DNA of 64,000 nt from the NCBI RefSeq assembly GCF_000717645.1, contig NZ_JNZZ01000004.1:248001-312000 (forward strand). Direction: 5' to 3'. The notes beneath the pieces were generated by a model. That model was given only the letters and a program-made list of their open reading frames with translations. It was not told the origin of the DNA and made no database searches. The translations under genes were made by a program, and so were the position numbers. The first letter of the stretch is position 1. Each line of letters opens with the position of its first letter. The stretch is from Streptomyces californicus. Lineage in GTDB: Bacteria > Actinomycetota > Actinomycetes > Streptomycetales > Streptomycetaceae. Of the stretch, positions 44,172-53,097 are shown one piece after another.

Positions 44172-44325
44172 GGGCCTTCTTCTCCTTCTCATCAGCGTGA
44201 CGCCACCCTCGCATCGGACAACGTGGGTACGAGCCTCCGTGGGAGGAGCCCTGCGGGGGCCCGCTGCGTACGCACCACATCGCGCGGACGGTCCGGTCCG
44301 CTTGAGCCCTGCTCCCCCAGCGCCT

Positions 44326-44775
44326 CTACGCGTCCGGGGGAGGCGGGCCAGCCGCCGCCACGCAGAACTCGTTGCCCTCCGGGTCCGCCATCACCACGTG
44401 GTGCCCGTCGACCTCCGCGAGTACGGACCCTCCGGCCGCCACCAGGCGGGCGGCCTCCGCCAGGACGCGGGACCACCGCTCGGCGGTCGTGCCGTGGCCC
44501 GCGATCCGTACGTCGATGTGGAGCCGGTTCTTCGCCGTCTTCGGCTCGGGGACCTTGAGGATGGCGAGATGGGGGCCGATGCCTTCGGGGTCGCAGAGCC
44601 AGGCGCCGTCGTCCACCGTCTCGCCCTCCGGAAGGTCGAACTGGGCGAGCCACTCCTCCCGGGTCTCGAAGGGCGGCGGCGGAGGAAGGTCGACGTAGCC
44701 CAGGGCCGACTTCCAGAAGACGGCCAGGAGTTGGGCGTCCGTGCAGTCCAGGGTCAGATCGATGCGTGCGGGCAT
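44326..44775 (-). CDS. VOC/glyoxalase-superfamily protein
   Basis: Encodes 149 residues from ATG 44775. Two beta-alpha-beta-beta-beta halves of the VOC fold: IDLTLDCTDAQLLAVFWKSALGY and, later, RLHIDVRIAG then VVMADPEGNEFCVA. The DPEGNEF motif is typical of glyoxalase-like proteins. Two metal-type residues (His, Glu) are visible in HIDV and NEFC. Function cannot be narrowed. Confidence 0.88.
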   Translation of the reverse strand: MPARIDLTLDCTDAQLLAVFWKSALGYVDLPPPPPFETREEWLAQFDLPEGETVDDGAWLCDPEGIGPHLAILKVPEPKTAKNRLHIDVRIAGHGTTAERWSRVLAEAARLVAAGGSVLAEVDGHHVVMADPEGNEFCVAAAGPPPPDA

Positions 44776-44865
44776 GACCAGGACCGTACGGGACGCCTCC
44801 GCACAGCGCATCCGCGTAACGTGATTCCCCGCCCCGACGCCCACCCTGCCGGAAGGAACACCGCC

Positions 44866-45834
44866 GTGCACCGCGAGCCGAACGACCTGTACCCGCCGAT
44901 CGAACCGTACGGGAGCGGCATGCTGGAGGTGGGCGACGGCAACCTCGTGTACTGGGAGGTGTGCGGCAACCCGGACGGCAAGCCGGCTCTCGTGGTGCAC
45001 GGCGGCCCCGGCTCGGGATCGACGCCCCGTTCCCGCCAGTACTTCGATCCGGACCGGTACCGGGTGGTCCTCTTCGACCAGCGCGGTTGCGGGCGTTCGA
45101 CCCCGCACGCGAGCGACCCGGCGGCGGACATGGCGCACAACACGACGGCCCACCTGATCGCCGACATGGAGCGCCTGCGGGAACACCTGGCGGTCGACAA
45201 GTGGCTGCTGTACGGCGGCTCTTGGGGTTCCACGCTGATTCTGGCGTACGCGGAGGAGCACCCGGAGCGGGTCACCGAGATCGTCATCCCCTCCGTGACG
45301 ACGACCCGCCGCAGCGAGATCGACTGGCTCTACCGGGGCGTCGGCCAGCTCTTCCCCGAGGCGTGGGACGCGTTCCGCGCGGGCGTCCCCGAGACGAGCG
45401 ACCCCGCCGGCCTGGTCGCGGCGTACGCCCGCCGCATGGAGAGCGAGGACGCCGCCGTACGGGAGAAGGCCACCGCGGACTGGTGCGCCTGGGAGGACGC
45501 GGTGGTCTCGATGGAGGCGGCCGGAGGCCCGGCCCCGTACAGCGGCCGCCCCGGCCGCGACCAACTGGCCCTCGTCCGGATCTGCTCCCACTACTTCGCC
45601 CACGGAGCCTGGCTGGAGGAAGGCCAACTCATCGCCCGCGCTCACCGTTTGGCCGGTATCCCCGCCGTCCTGGTCCACGGCCGCTTCGACCTCGCGGGCC
45701 CTCTCACGACCGCCTGGGAACTCGACCGCGCCTGGCCCGACGCCCGCCTGACGGTCATCGACAACGCCGGCCACATGGGCGGCCCGGAAACCCGGCGTGC
45801 GGTTCTGGGGGCGCTGGGCGGGTTCGCAGGCTGA
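44866..45834 (+). CDS. pip: Proline iminopeptidase
   Basis: Encodes 322 residues. Alpha/beta hydrolase that releases N-terminal proline from peptides. The oxyanion-hole loop HGGPGSG and DQRGCGRS are classical; the nucleophile elbow is GGSWGSTL (Ser near residue 120); Asp in VHGRFDLAGP; His in IDNAGHMGG. GTG start at 44866 with GGAAGGAA upstream. It is the last normal-composition gene before the AT-richer patch. Confidence 0.95.
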   Translation: MHREPNDLYPPIEPYGSGMLEVGDGNLVYWEVCGNPDGKPALVVHGGPGSGSTPRSRQYFDPDRYRVVLFDQRGCGRSTPHASDPAADMAHNTTAHLIADMERLREHLAVDKWLLYGGSWGSTLILAYAEEHPERVTEIVIPSVTTTRRSEIDWLYRGVGQLFPEAWDAFRAGVPETSDPAGLVAAYARRMESEDAAVREKATADWCAWEDAVVSMEAAGGPAPYSGRPGRDQLALVRICSHYFAHGAWLEEGQLIARAHRLAGIPAVLVHGRFDLAGPLTTAWELDRAWPDARLTVIDNAGHMGGPETRRAVLGALGGFAG

Positions 45835-45901
45835 GGAGGAGACGGGCGTACGGGCGTACGGGTCAGTAGCGCGGGCGGCTTATAGCTCCCCACGGCCCCG
45901 A

Positions 45902-46351
45902 CTATACCGATCTGCAAGAATCTGCCAGCCCGATTCTCCAGACACCTTCGGCCGGGCTATTCCTATAGAAGACATCGGGCTGAATCGGCTCGCACAGAAC
46001 CAAGAAGACATCCCCATTTCGGAGGGATATTTCCTCCTGAAACACAGTATAACGACTTCGCTTGGCGCGAATCACACGAAAAGTCAATTCATGCCGCCCG
46101 GGCGGAAGGTCAACAAAAACCGGACGCTTAAGACTCGTGTTATCCATTCGACAGATAACGCTTCCCTCGCATTCAATGGAAACGATTGACCACTTACGCG
46201 TCCAACTGCGATGGGAATCACGCATTGCACACCGAAAGATCAGCCCCGTCCTGCCGAGCCGATTCGACCTGCGGAGAATTCTCTTCACAGGCCAGGGGAG
46301 CGCATCAACGCGCTCAACAGGCTCGACCATCAGGGGCTGCTTCTCCGGCAT
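45902..46351 (-). CDS. Unknown protein in AT-richer patch
   Basis: Encodes 149 residues from ATG 46351 with AGGGTGAAA upstream. Codon use differs from the rest: many A/T third bases. A beta-rich half (VFVDLPPGRHELTFRVIRAK; GDVFLVLCEPIQPDVFY) suggests a small sandwich domain such as PEGA-type. N-terminus basic, no signal. No homolog recognised. Confidence 0.65.
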   Translation of the reverse strand: MPEKQPLMVEPVERVDALPWPVKRILRRSNRLGRTGLIFRCAMRDSHRSWTRKWSIVSIECEGSVICRMDNTSLKRPVFVDLPPGRHELTFRVIRAKRSRYTVFQEEISLRNGDVFLVLCEPIQPDVFYRNSPAEGVWRIGLADSCRSV

Positions 46352-46555
46352 TTTCACCCTGCTTTATGCTTGAAGTTCAGCGGAAATCCGTGACGGGCGA
46401 TTGAACACCCGTCCAGGTATTCAATACTGGTGCCCCGTCGGTCGGCTTGCCGAGACCTGCCATGATGAGTGCACCACCCTCCAAGCCTCTGAGTTCACAC
46501 GCCCATCATCGAGGGCATCTCCGCGCACACTGCCCGTAACCTCGGCGGCACCGAG

Positions 46556-46822
46556 TCAGAACCCGAAGAAGAGAATCTTCAGGTTGATCGAAGCCAAGAT
46601 CGCTCCAAAAACCGCAAAGAACCCGGCCGGAAGTCTCAGGGCCAGGTCGTTGTGGTAAAAGGCCGAAAACAGTCGACTCCCCAGAAAGTCGGAGACGACC
46701 TCAGCCCAACCCTTCACATTGAAAGCCAAAAGCGAACCGCCGACGGCCAACAGGAGCCCGGCAGCCAGCTCCCCGTAGCTCGCCGAGTGAGACGTCCGGG
46801 CCACAGCTATGAACTCGTGCAT
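46556..46822 (-). CDS. Small membrane protein in AT-richer patch
   Basis: Encodes 88 residues from ATG 46822, preceded by GAAGGGAAAT, a good ribosome site; a longer frame to 46918 adds a Cys-rich stretch and is less likely. Two hydrophobic segments (about 18-38: LAAGLLLAVGGSLLAFNVKGW, and 64-84: LPAGFFAVFGAILASINLKIL) make a two-helix membrane protein. No homolog recognised; phage holin-like or other accessory functions are possible. Confidence 0.65.
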   Translation of the reverse strand: MHEFIAVARTSHSASYGELAAGLLLAVGGSLLAFNVKGWAEVVSDFLGSRLFSAFYHNDLALRLPAGFFAVFGAILASINLKILFFGF

Positions 46823-47028
46823 ATTTCCCTTCGTGGCCCCCGGGCCCATAGCGCACACGCAGCCGCAGCCGCATATGTTCATGACCGAACAAGGACGACT
46901 CGCATAGCCTGGCGGCAACCTCGCCGGAACGCACCTGGCCCGCCTGGTCCGCTCCTACCGCTGACGCCGCATCAGACGACGTCACGGGCCCGCCGGAATC
47001 CGGACGTCATGGGCGGCGCCGGAATCCG

Positions 47029-47583
47029 CTAGAGGACCGCGACGACCGTGAGCGGGACGTAGACGACGGCGATGGCACACAGAAGCCGACGCCAGGCGAA
47101 GGTCACCTTCCGCCGGACCGTCCCCCGGTACGGGTCGCCCCTGCGTGAGGCGCGGGCCTTGCGGTGGGTGCTCCGAAGCTCCTCGAAAGCGCGCCGGTGC
47201 GTCCGATAGCCGGTCATCTCACCCAGCAGCGAGCCGCCGAACGCGACCGAGCCCAGCTCTTCCCCGTCCTTCAACGTGATGGCCAGCGCGCCGTCCAGGG
47301 TGACCTTCTGGACATCCGCCCAGGGGACGGTCGTGGTCACCAGCAGGTTCACGGAGGAGACGTGGCTGTCGGTGCAACGGAAAGAGGAGTCCCACCCGAG
47401 CGCCCAGAGGAAGACCACCACACCCGAGATCACGAACGCCGGTGTCGGCTCCCCTACCGACGGGCTCGCGACCACGAGCGCGATGCCGTAGAAGGCGACC
47501 CCTGCCAGCACCGAGAACCACCAGTACGCGGGGCGCCGGAACACCGTGGCCGTCCCCGTATCCGCCCCTGCCCCTGTGCCCAT
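47029..47583 (-). CDS. PH-domain-like membrane protein
   Basis: Encodes 184 residues from ATG 47583 with GGAGG upstream. Two membrane segments occur near 15-62 (WWFSVLAGVAFYGIALVVA; FVISGVVVFLWALG) and one at the C-terminal end. A soluble beta block between them (FRCTDSHVSSVNLLVTTTVPWADVQKVTL) is the PH-like (bacterial PH, DUF2581-like) domain of actinobacterial membrane proteins. Role unknown. Confidence 0.78.
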   Translation of the reverse strand: MGTGAGADTGTATVFRRPAYWWFSVLAGVAFYGIALVVASPSVGEPTPAFVISGVVVFLWALGWDSSFRCTDSHVSSVNLLVTTTVPWADVQKVTLDGALAITLKDGEELGSVAFGGSLLGEMTGYRTHRRAFEELRSTHRKARASRRGDPYRGTVRRKVTFAWRRLLCAIAVVYVPLTVVAVL

Positions 47584-47786
47584 GTCCGCCCCCTCCGAGC
47601 TGCTCCTGTCACCTTCGGTGACGGCATGGCCAAGGGTAGGTGTCCGTGCCACCGCCCCTCGCGGTCGCCCCCGGCCGGACGCGGACGGCGCCGGGCCCCA
47701 TCGGAGCGAACTCCGTGGGGCCCGGCGCCACAAGGTGCGTACAGGTGGGGGAAGGTGCCCACAGGTACGTGCAAGTGGGGGACGCG

Positions 47787-47960
47787 TCAGTCGTTCAGGG
47801 CGTCCTTGACCTTCTCCTTGGCCTGGCGCGCGTCGCCCTTGGTCTGTTCGGCGCGGCCCTCGGCGGTGAGGCGCTCGTTGCCGACGGCGCGTCCGGCGAC
47901 TTCCTTGATCTTGCCCTTGGCCTGCTCGGTCTTGGCCTGGGTCTTCTCGTCAGCAGCCAT
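47787..47960 (-). CDS. CsbD-like stress protein
   Basis: Encodes 57 residues beginning MAADEKTQAKTEQAKGKIKE, too short for a standard ORF filter. The highly charged Lys/Glu/Ala sequence with the block GKIKEVAGRAVGNERL and EGRAEQTKGDARQA is the CsbD fold, usually under general stress control. Here it sits between a PH-like gene and the DUF5133-like gene. Small, soluble, function unknown. Confidence 0.88.
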   Translation of the reverse strand: MAADEKTQAKTEQAKGKIKEVAGRAVGNERLTAEGRAEQTKGDARQAKEKVKDALND

Positions 47961-48150
47961 GTTCACTCACCTCGGGGTGTGGTTCGGCAGGTGCGATCAG
48001 CCACCGTTTGACCGCCCTCGCCCCCTTCAAACCTCTCGTCCTCCGCACGGACCATTCCCCCGGAAACGTCCTCCCGGAGAGGGCATGAGCACGAGGTGCG
48101 CGGGGCACAAGGTGAGCCACATTGCCTCTGCGACGGCTGGTGAGGACACG

Positions 48151-48432
48151 ATGCTGACCCCGAGCCCCGATGTCATGCGGACCCTGCTGGCCCGCTACAA
48201 CGAGCTGCAGCTGCGCCATTCCCAGGACTCCGACTACGAGTTGCAGCGGAGCCTGGAGGACGTGACGTACACCCTCTGCGTGAGCACCGGTACCCGTACC
48301 GTCCACGACGCCCTGCTCGCCGCCGACTCGATCCTGCGGAAGGCGGCGGCCGAGGAGGAGGCGGCCGCGGGCATCCCCGTCCAGCGCATGACGGGCGCGC
48401 GTCCGGCCATCCCGAAGCCGCGGACACTCTGA
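48151..48432 (+). CDS. DUF5133-like protein
   Basis: Encodes 93 residues from ATG 48151. LTPSPDVMRTLLARYNEL and LEDVTYTLCVSTGTRTV then ALLAADSILRKAAA are the blocks of a small Streptomyces family I know as DUF5133. Function unknown. It precedes the ATP-binding gene by 27 bases and is likely co-transcribed. Confidence 0.75.
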   Translation: MLTPSPDVMRTLLARYNELQLRHSQDSDYELQRSLEDVTYTLCVSTGTRTVHDALLAADSILRKAAAEEEAAAGIPVQRMTGARPAIPKPRTL

Positions 48433-48459
48433 CCCGTACCGTACGAAAGGAGTCGGCTC

Positions 48460-48900
48460 ATGCGGAGCGAGGGAGCCGATACGGGAAGCCCCGTGTGCCG
48501 GCCGAGGACGGCCGCCGAGGCGCGCCAGGAGGTGGAGTTCGCCCTCTACCCGTTGCGCTGCGCGCCCGACGACCGCTACCGGACGGCTCATCAGGCCGGG
48601 GTGTGGGACGCCGTGCTGGTGGCCTCGGAGCTGGTCGGCCATGTGCTGCACCACCGGGAGGACGCGTCCCGCGACTGCTTCCTGGTCTGCACACTCGACT
48701 GCGGTGAGATCACCATCAGCGTCACCGACCCCTGCGACGAGGTCCTCCCCGCCTCACCCATCGCCCCGGACCCACGGCGCGGCGGGCTGGAGGGGACCGG
48801 CTGGTGGCTGGTCCACCACCTCGCCGACCAGGTCGACATCGTGCAGCTGCCCGAAGGAGGCAGGGCCATCACGGCGGCCGTACCGCTCTCCGGGCCCTGA
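48460..48900 (+). CDS. Anti-sigma/ATP-binding (RsbW/SpoIIAB-like) protein
   Basis: Encodes 146 residues from ATG 48460. AVLVASELVGHVLHH is the N-box ELxxN region with the Asn replaced by His, FLVCTLDCGEITISVTDPCDEV the G1 box, and GTGWWLVHHLADQVDI the G2 region. This is the GHKL ATPase domain of Streptomyces anti-sigma-like kinases. The replaced N-box residue may reduce ATP hydrolysis. Next gene is unlinked in function but close. Confidence 0.82.
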   Translation: MRSEGADTGSPVCRPRTAAEARQEVEFALYPLRCAPDDRYRTAHQAGVWDAVLVASELVGHVLHHREDASRDCFLVCTLDCGEITISVTDPCDEVLPASPIAPDPRRGGLEGTGWWLVHHLADQVDIVQLPEGGRAITAAVPLSGP

Positions 48901-49122
48901 TCCGCGTACGCCTCCTGTACGCCCCCACACCCCGACGCCGGTAGAACCCGTACGTCCGTGGGCCCGTACACCGGTGGCCTGCGGGCCCTCGCGCCCGTAC
49001 GCCCGCACACCCGTACGCCGCCGGGAAGCCTGACCCGCGCGCGAGAGGGCATACGGCGAAGCGCCGAGGGAGAACAGGCTCCCGCGAACCGCCGCCCGGC
49101 GGAGCAGACGTGGGGGGACCCG

Positions 49123-51012
49123 ATGGACGCCACCATTCCGACCAGAGAGGCCGGAGAGACCAGAGAGGCCGGAGAGGCCAGAGAGACCGGAGAGGTCGGA
49201 GAGGCGGAGCCCGCGCACCGTACGCGAGGGCCGCTGCGCACCAGCAGGCCGCCACGCACCCGAGGGCCGCTCCGCACCACAGAGGCAGAGGCCGCAGAGG
49301 CAGACGCCACAGGGCCCGCGCAGACTGCGCAGACCGCGGGGAGCGCCCAGTCCGCTCCCCCGCGCCCCGGCCGCTCCCCCGCCCTCTCCAGCGGCGCCGC
49401 CCGCGCGGCGGCCCGCGTCGGTGCCTTCGCCGTCTGCCAGGCCGCCCTCATGGTCGGCGCCGGTCTGCTGCTCACCGGGCCCGCCCGGGGTCTGTGGCCG
49501 GTGACGGCCGAGGTCGCCGCCGTCGAGGCCCTCGAAGACGCGCGCACCGGCACGCTCGACGCGCTCTCCGCCGTCGTCTCCGCCCTCGGGGACACCACCA
49601 CCGTGGTCGGCCTCACCTTCCTCGTCTGCCTGGCCCTGGTGCTGGCGCCCCGGCTGCCGCGGTGGCGCGAGGCGGTCTTCCTCGCCACCGCCGTGTCGCT
49701 CCAGGCGGCGGTGTTCGTCCTGATCACCGCCTGCGTGGACCGGACCCGCCCGGACGTGGAGCGCCTGGACGCCTCCCCGCCGACCTCCAGCTACACCTCC
49801 GGGCACACCGGGGCGGCCACCGCCCTGTACGCCGGACTCGCCGTCCTCGTCCTGTCCCGGGTACGCGCCCCGTGGCGCAAGCCGGTGGCCGCGCTGCTGC
49901 TGCTCGTCCCGCTGCTCGTGGGGCTCGCGCGGCTCTACCGGGGGATGCACCACCCCACCGACGTGGCCGGCGGGCTGGCGAACGGCGCGCTCTCCCTGTT
50001 CGTCGTGGGGCGGGCGGTGCTCGACGGGCACACGTGGGCGGCGCGGCCCCCCGCCGACGCCGTGGACATCGCCGTGGACGCCGCCGCGCGGCGGCCCGCC
50101 CCCGCGCGGAAGCACGCCACCGTCATCGTCAACCCGACGGTGACCGACACCGCCACCCGGGAACGGCTGAGGCTGGTCCTGGCCCAACACGGTTACAGGG
50201 ACGCCCCGTTCGTCGAGACCACCGCGCAGGACCCCGGGGGCGGCCGGACGGCCGAGGCCCTGCGCGCCGGGGCGGAGCTGGTGGTGGTCTGCGGCGGCGA
50301 CGGTACGGTCCGCGCGGTCGCGGACGCCCTGGCCGGCACCGGCGTCCCGCTGGTCCTCGTACCGTGCGGCACCGGCAACCTGCTGGTCCGCAACCTCGAC
50401 CTGCCGCTCTCCCCCGCCGAGGCGCTGGCGGCCGGTCTGACCGGTGAGCCCCGCGCCCTGGACCTGGGCCGGATCGAGGGCGACGGCTTCCCCGCCGTCC
50501 ACTTCACGGCGATGGCCGGGGCGGGGCTGGACGCGGCGATGCTGGAGGCGACGTCGGACCGCGCCAAGTCGGTCCTGGGCTGGCCCGCGTACGTCCTGGC
50601 CGGGGCCAAGGGGCTGCGCGCGCCACGGATGCGGCTGACCGTCCGCCTGGACGGCGGGCCGGAGCTGCACCGCACCGCCCGCATGGTCCTCGTCGCCAAC
50701 GTCGGGGCCGTCCAGGCGGGCGCGGCCCCGGTGCCGGCCGCCCGGCCCGACGACGGCGTACTGGACCTCGCGGTCTTCGACCCGCGCGGCGCCGGCGGCT
50801 GGCTGCGCGCGGCGGGCGTGCTGCTGGGCGGCGGCCGGGGCGCGGGCGAGGGGCGGGCGGTGGAGTTCCACACCTTCCGCCGCGCCGAGCTGTCCTTCAC
50901 CCGGCCGCAGCCGCGCGAGGTCGACGGGGACCCGGTGGGCCCCGGCCTGAGCCTCGCCGCCGAGGTCCGGCCGGGCGCGCTGACCGTCATGCTGCCCGCG
51001 CGGGAACGCTGA
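49123..51012 (+). CDS. PAP2 phosphatase - diacylglycerol-kinase fusion
   Basis: Encodes 629 residues from ATG 49123 with GGGGGG upstream. N-terminal Glu/Thr-rich repeats (about 1-65) are followed by membrane helices and a PAP2 core: RTRPDVE near 205, SGHTGAAT, RLYRGMHHPTD. The C-terminal half (about 330-629) is a lipid/diacylglycerol kinase: HATVIVNPTVTD, CGGDGTVRAVAD with GGDGT near 391, PCGTGNLLVRN. One protein thus removes a phosphate from and adds one to lipids. Next gene overlaps by one base. Confidence 0.93.
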   Translation: MDATIPTREAGETREAGEARETGEVGEAEPAHRTRGPLRTSRPPRTRGPLRTTEAEAAEADATGPAQTAQTAGSAQSAPPRPGRSPALSSGAARAAARVGAFAVCQAALMVGAGLLLTGPARGLWPVTAEVAAVEALEDARTGTLDALSAVVSALGDTTTVVGLTFLVCLALVLAPRLPRWREAVFLATAVSLQAAVFVLITACVDRTRPDVERLDASPPTSSYTSGHTGAATALYAGLAVLVLSRVRAPWRKPVAALLLLVPLLVGLARLYRGMHHPTDVAGGLANGALSLFVVGRAVLDGHTWAARPPADAVDIAVDAAARRPAPARKHATVIVNPTVTDTATRERLRLVLAQHGYRDAPFVETTAQDPGGGRTAEALRAGAELVVVCGGDGTVRAVADALAGTGVPLVLVPCGTGNLLVRNLDLPLSPAEALAAGLTGEPRALDLGRIEGDGFPAVHFTAMAGAGLDAAMLEATSDRAKSVLGWPAYVLAGAKGLRAPRMRLTVRLDGGPELHRTARMVLVANVGAVQAGAAPVPAARPDDGVLDLAVFDPRGAGGWLRAAGVLLGGGRGAGEGRAVEFHTFRRAELSFTRPQPREVDGDPVGPGLSLAAEVRPGALTVMLPARER

Positions 51013-51965
51013 TGGGGACGGCGACCCGGGTCCCCGTGACCCATGACATGACCGGGGACGAGCTCTCCGGGGACGAGGCGTTCGCGGCCCTGCGCCGGTA
51101 CGGCCGCTGGCCGCTGATGCGGGACGCCTTCGTCCGCTTCCGGTACGCCGACGGCTTCAGCCACGCCCGTGCGCTGGCCCTCCAGACCATCCTGGCGGCG
51201 ATCCCGCTGGTGATCGCCTTCGTCGGGCTGTCGGCCGAACTGCATACCGAGAGCGTGGGCCGCCTCGCCGAACTCACGATCCGCAGTGTCAGCGAGGGCC
51301 CGAGCGCCGACGTGGTCGACGACGCCCTCACCCGCCACCAGCGGAGCGACGGCGACGGCCCCGAGATCGCCCTCTGGCTGGGCCTCGCCTTCTCCCTGGC
51401 CAACGTCACCACCGCGATGTGCCAGATAGAGCGCGGCGCCAACCGGATCTACGGCGTGGAGCGGGACCGGGTCTTCCACCGCAAGTACCTGCGCGGCCTG
51501 GTGATGGCCGTGAGCGCGGGCATCCCGCTCGGCATCGGCACCGTGATGATGGTGGCGGGCGGGGAACTCGTCGCGGCCGCCACCAGCGTGTACGGGCTGG
51601 GGGACGCGGCCCGGGAGGCCGGGGACCTGCTCCGCTGGCCGCTGGGCTTCCTGCTCGCGCTGATCTCGGCGAGCGCGGTGTTCCGCCGGTCCCCGCGCCG
51701 CAAGCAACCGGGTTACACCTGGCTGGCGTTCGGCGCGGCCGTCTACCTCGTGCTGTGGACGGTGCTCACCTGGCTGCTGAGCCTCTACCTGGGCATCAGC
51801 GGCTCCTTCGACACCGTCTACGGGCCCCTGAGCGCGTTCATGTCGCTGCTCCTGTGGGCCTACCTCACCTCCATAGCCCTCTTCGTCGGGCTCGCCTTCG
51901 CCGCCCAACTGGAGGCCGCCCGGGCCCGTACGCCCGGACCGATCACCCCCGACCCCGGAGCTTGA
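51012..51965 (+). CDS. YihY/BrkB-family membrane protein
   Basis: Encodes 317 residues from ATG 51012 (the A shared with the previous TGA). Six membrane helices with YADGFSHARALALQTILAAIPLVIAF near residue 48 and later AFMSLLLWAYLTSIALFVGLAFAAQLE are the signature. The family is of unsettled function; earlier called RNase BN. Operon with two lipid phosphatases suggests an envelope role. Confidence 0.92.
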   Translation: MGTATRVPVTHDMTGDELSGDEAFAALRRYGRWPLMRDAFVRFRYADGFSHARALALQTILAAIPLVIAFVGLSAELHTESVGRLAELTIRSVSEGPSADVVDDALTRHQRSDGDGPEIALWLGLAFSLANVTTAMCQIERGANRIYGVERDRVFHRKYLRGLVMAVSAGIPLGIGTVMMVAGGELVAAATSVYGLGDAAREAGDLLRWPLGFLLALISASAVFRRSPRRKQPGYTWLAFGAAVYLVLWTVLTWLLSLYLGISGSFDTVYGPLSAFMSLLLWAYLTSIALFVGLAFAAQLEAARARTPGPITPDPGA

Positions 51966-51966
51966 C

Positions 51967-52917
51967 GTGCCACGTTCCCCCGCTGAACCGCCCGCCCCGG
52001 GCCCCGGGCCCACCGGCCCCGGCCCCGCCCCCGGTGTCGGTCCCGCTCCCACAGGGTCCCCCCGCCCCACCGGCTCCACGCGCGTCCGCCGCGCGGACCG
52101 CCGGCTCGGCGTACGGCTGGCGGCGGCGCTCGCGGCGGGGGCCGCCGCCTCGGTCCCGTTCGCGCTGCTGGCGCTCCTCGTGGAAGGCTCGTGGCCGCCG
52201 CTGCGCCGCCTCGACGCGGGGGCGGCCGACCGGCTGCACGCGGTGGCGCTGGACCATCCGGCGTGGACGACGACGCTGCGGGTCCTGTCGGACTGGGTGT
52301 GGGACCCCGCGACGCTGCGGACGGCGGTCGCGCTGCTCACCGTATGGCTGCTGTACCGGCGGGCGTGGCGGCTCGCGGCCTGGGCGGCGACCACCGCGAT
52401 CGGGGGCGCGCTGACCGGGGTGCTCGTGAAGGTCGTGGTGGAGCGGGCCAGGCCCTCGCTCCCGGACCCGGTGGCGCACGCGCCCGGCTACTCGTTCCCC
52501 TCGGGCCACGCGATGACGGGCGTCACCTCGTGCGCCGTCCTCCTGCTGGTGCTGCTGCCGCTGGTGCCGCGCGGGTGGCGGTGGCTGTGCTGGGCGGCGG
52601 CGGTGGTCTCCGTCCTGGGCGTCGGGTTCACCAGGATCGCGCTCGGCGTCCACTGGTTCAGCGACGTCATCGGCGGGTGGCTGCTGGGCGGGGCGGTCGT
52701 CGTCCTGACCGGCTGGGCCTTCTCGGCGTGGCGCCGGGACACGGGCCGCCCCCGTACGGACGTGGCGGAGGGGCTCGAACCGGAACTGGCCGACGACCAC
52801 CCCGAGCCGGAGGCGGGATCAGGGCCGGGAACGGCGACCGGGTCAGGAGCGGCTACGGAAACAGGGGCGGCGAGGGACGGCGGCCCGGCGGGCCGCCCCC
52901 GCGACTCCCGCCCCTGA
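51967..52917 (+). CDS. PAP2-family phosphatase
   Basis: Encodes 316 residues from GTG 51967, one base after the previous stop. Pro-rich N-terminus, then helices and the three PAP2 motifs: KVVVERARPSLPD, FPSGHAMT, and TRIALGVHWFSDVIGG. It dephosphorylates a lipid phosphate such as undecaprenyl pyrophosphate or phosphatidate. C-terminal Gly/Thr-rich tail. A hairpin follows. Confidence 0.92.
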   Translation: MPRSPAEPPAPGPGPTGPGPAPGVGPAPTGSPRPTGSTRVRRADRRLGVRLAAALAAGAAASVPFALLALLVEGSWPPLRRLDAGAADRLHAVALDHPAWTTTLRVLSDWVWDPATLRTAVALLTVWLLYRRAWRLAAWAATTAIGGALTGVLVKVVVERARPSLPDPVAHAPGYSFPSGHAMTGVTSCAVLLLVLLPLVPRGWRWLCWAAAVVSVLGVGFTRIALGVHWFSDVIGGWLLGGAVVVLTGWAFSAWRRDTGRPRTDVAEGLEPELADDHPEPEAGSGPGTATGSGAATETGAARDGGPAGRPRDSRP

Positions 52918-52938
52918 CCGGCGGGGACGGTCCATCGC

Positions 52939-52967
52939 CCCGGGGAGGCTCACCGGGCCTCCCCGGG
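52939..52967 (+). terminator. Hairpin after the PAP2 operon
   Basis: Arms 52939-52949 and 52957-52967 are perfect 11-bp complements with a 7-base loop, about 20 bases after the stop. Confidence 0.75.
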
Positions 52968-52981
52968 CGGTCCATCACCCC

Positions 52982-53091
52982 GGGAGGCCGGTCCCGGGAG
53001 ACCGGTCCCGGGAGGCCGCCCGGGAGACCGGTCCCGGGAGACCGGTCCGGGGAGGCCGCCCCCGGGAGACCGCTCCAGGGAGACCGGTCCG
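52982..53091. repeat. 14-bp tandem repeat, eight units
   Basis: Units of GGGAGACCGGTCCC type (one shortened to 12 bases) run head-to-tail. The core GACCGGTC is self-complementary. It ends 6 bases before the stop of the gene at 53098. Confidence 0.9.
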
Positions 53092-53097
53092 CGTCAG

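Larger units (their letters stand above)
45850..46990. other. AT-richer patch, probably acquired
   Basis: A sudden drop in GC compared with neighbours begins after 45850, with stretches such as ATATTTCCTCCTGAAACAC and many A/T-ending codons, and ends near 46990. It holds two small unknown genes. No integrase or repeat border was found. Confidence 0.7.
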
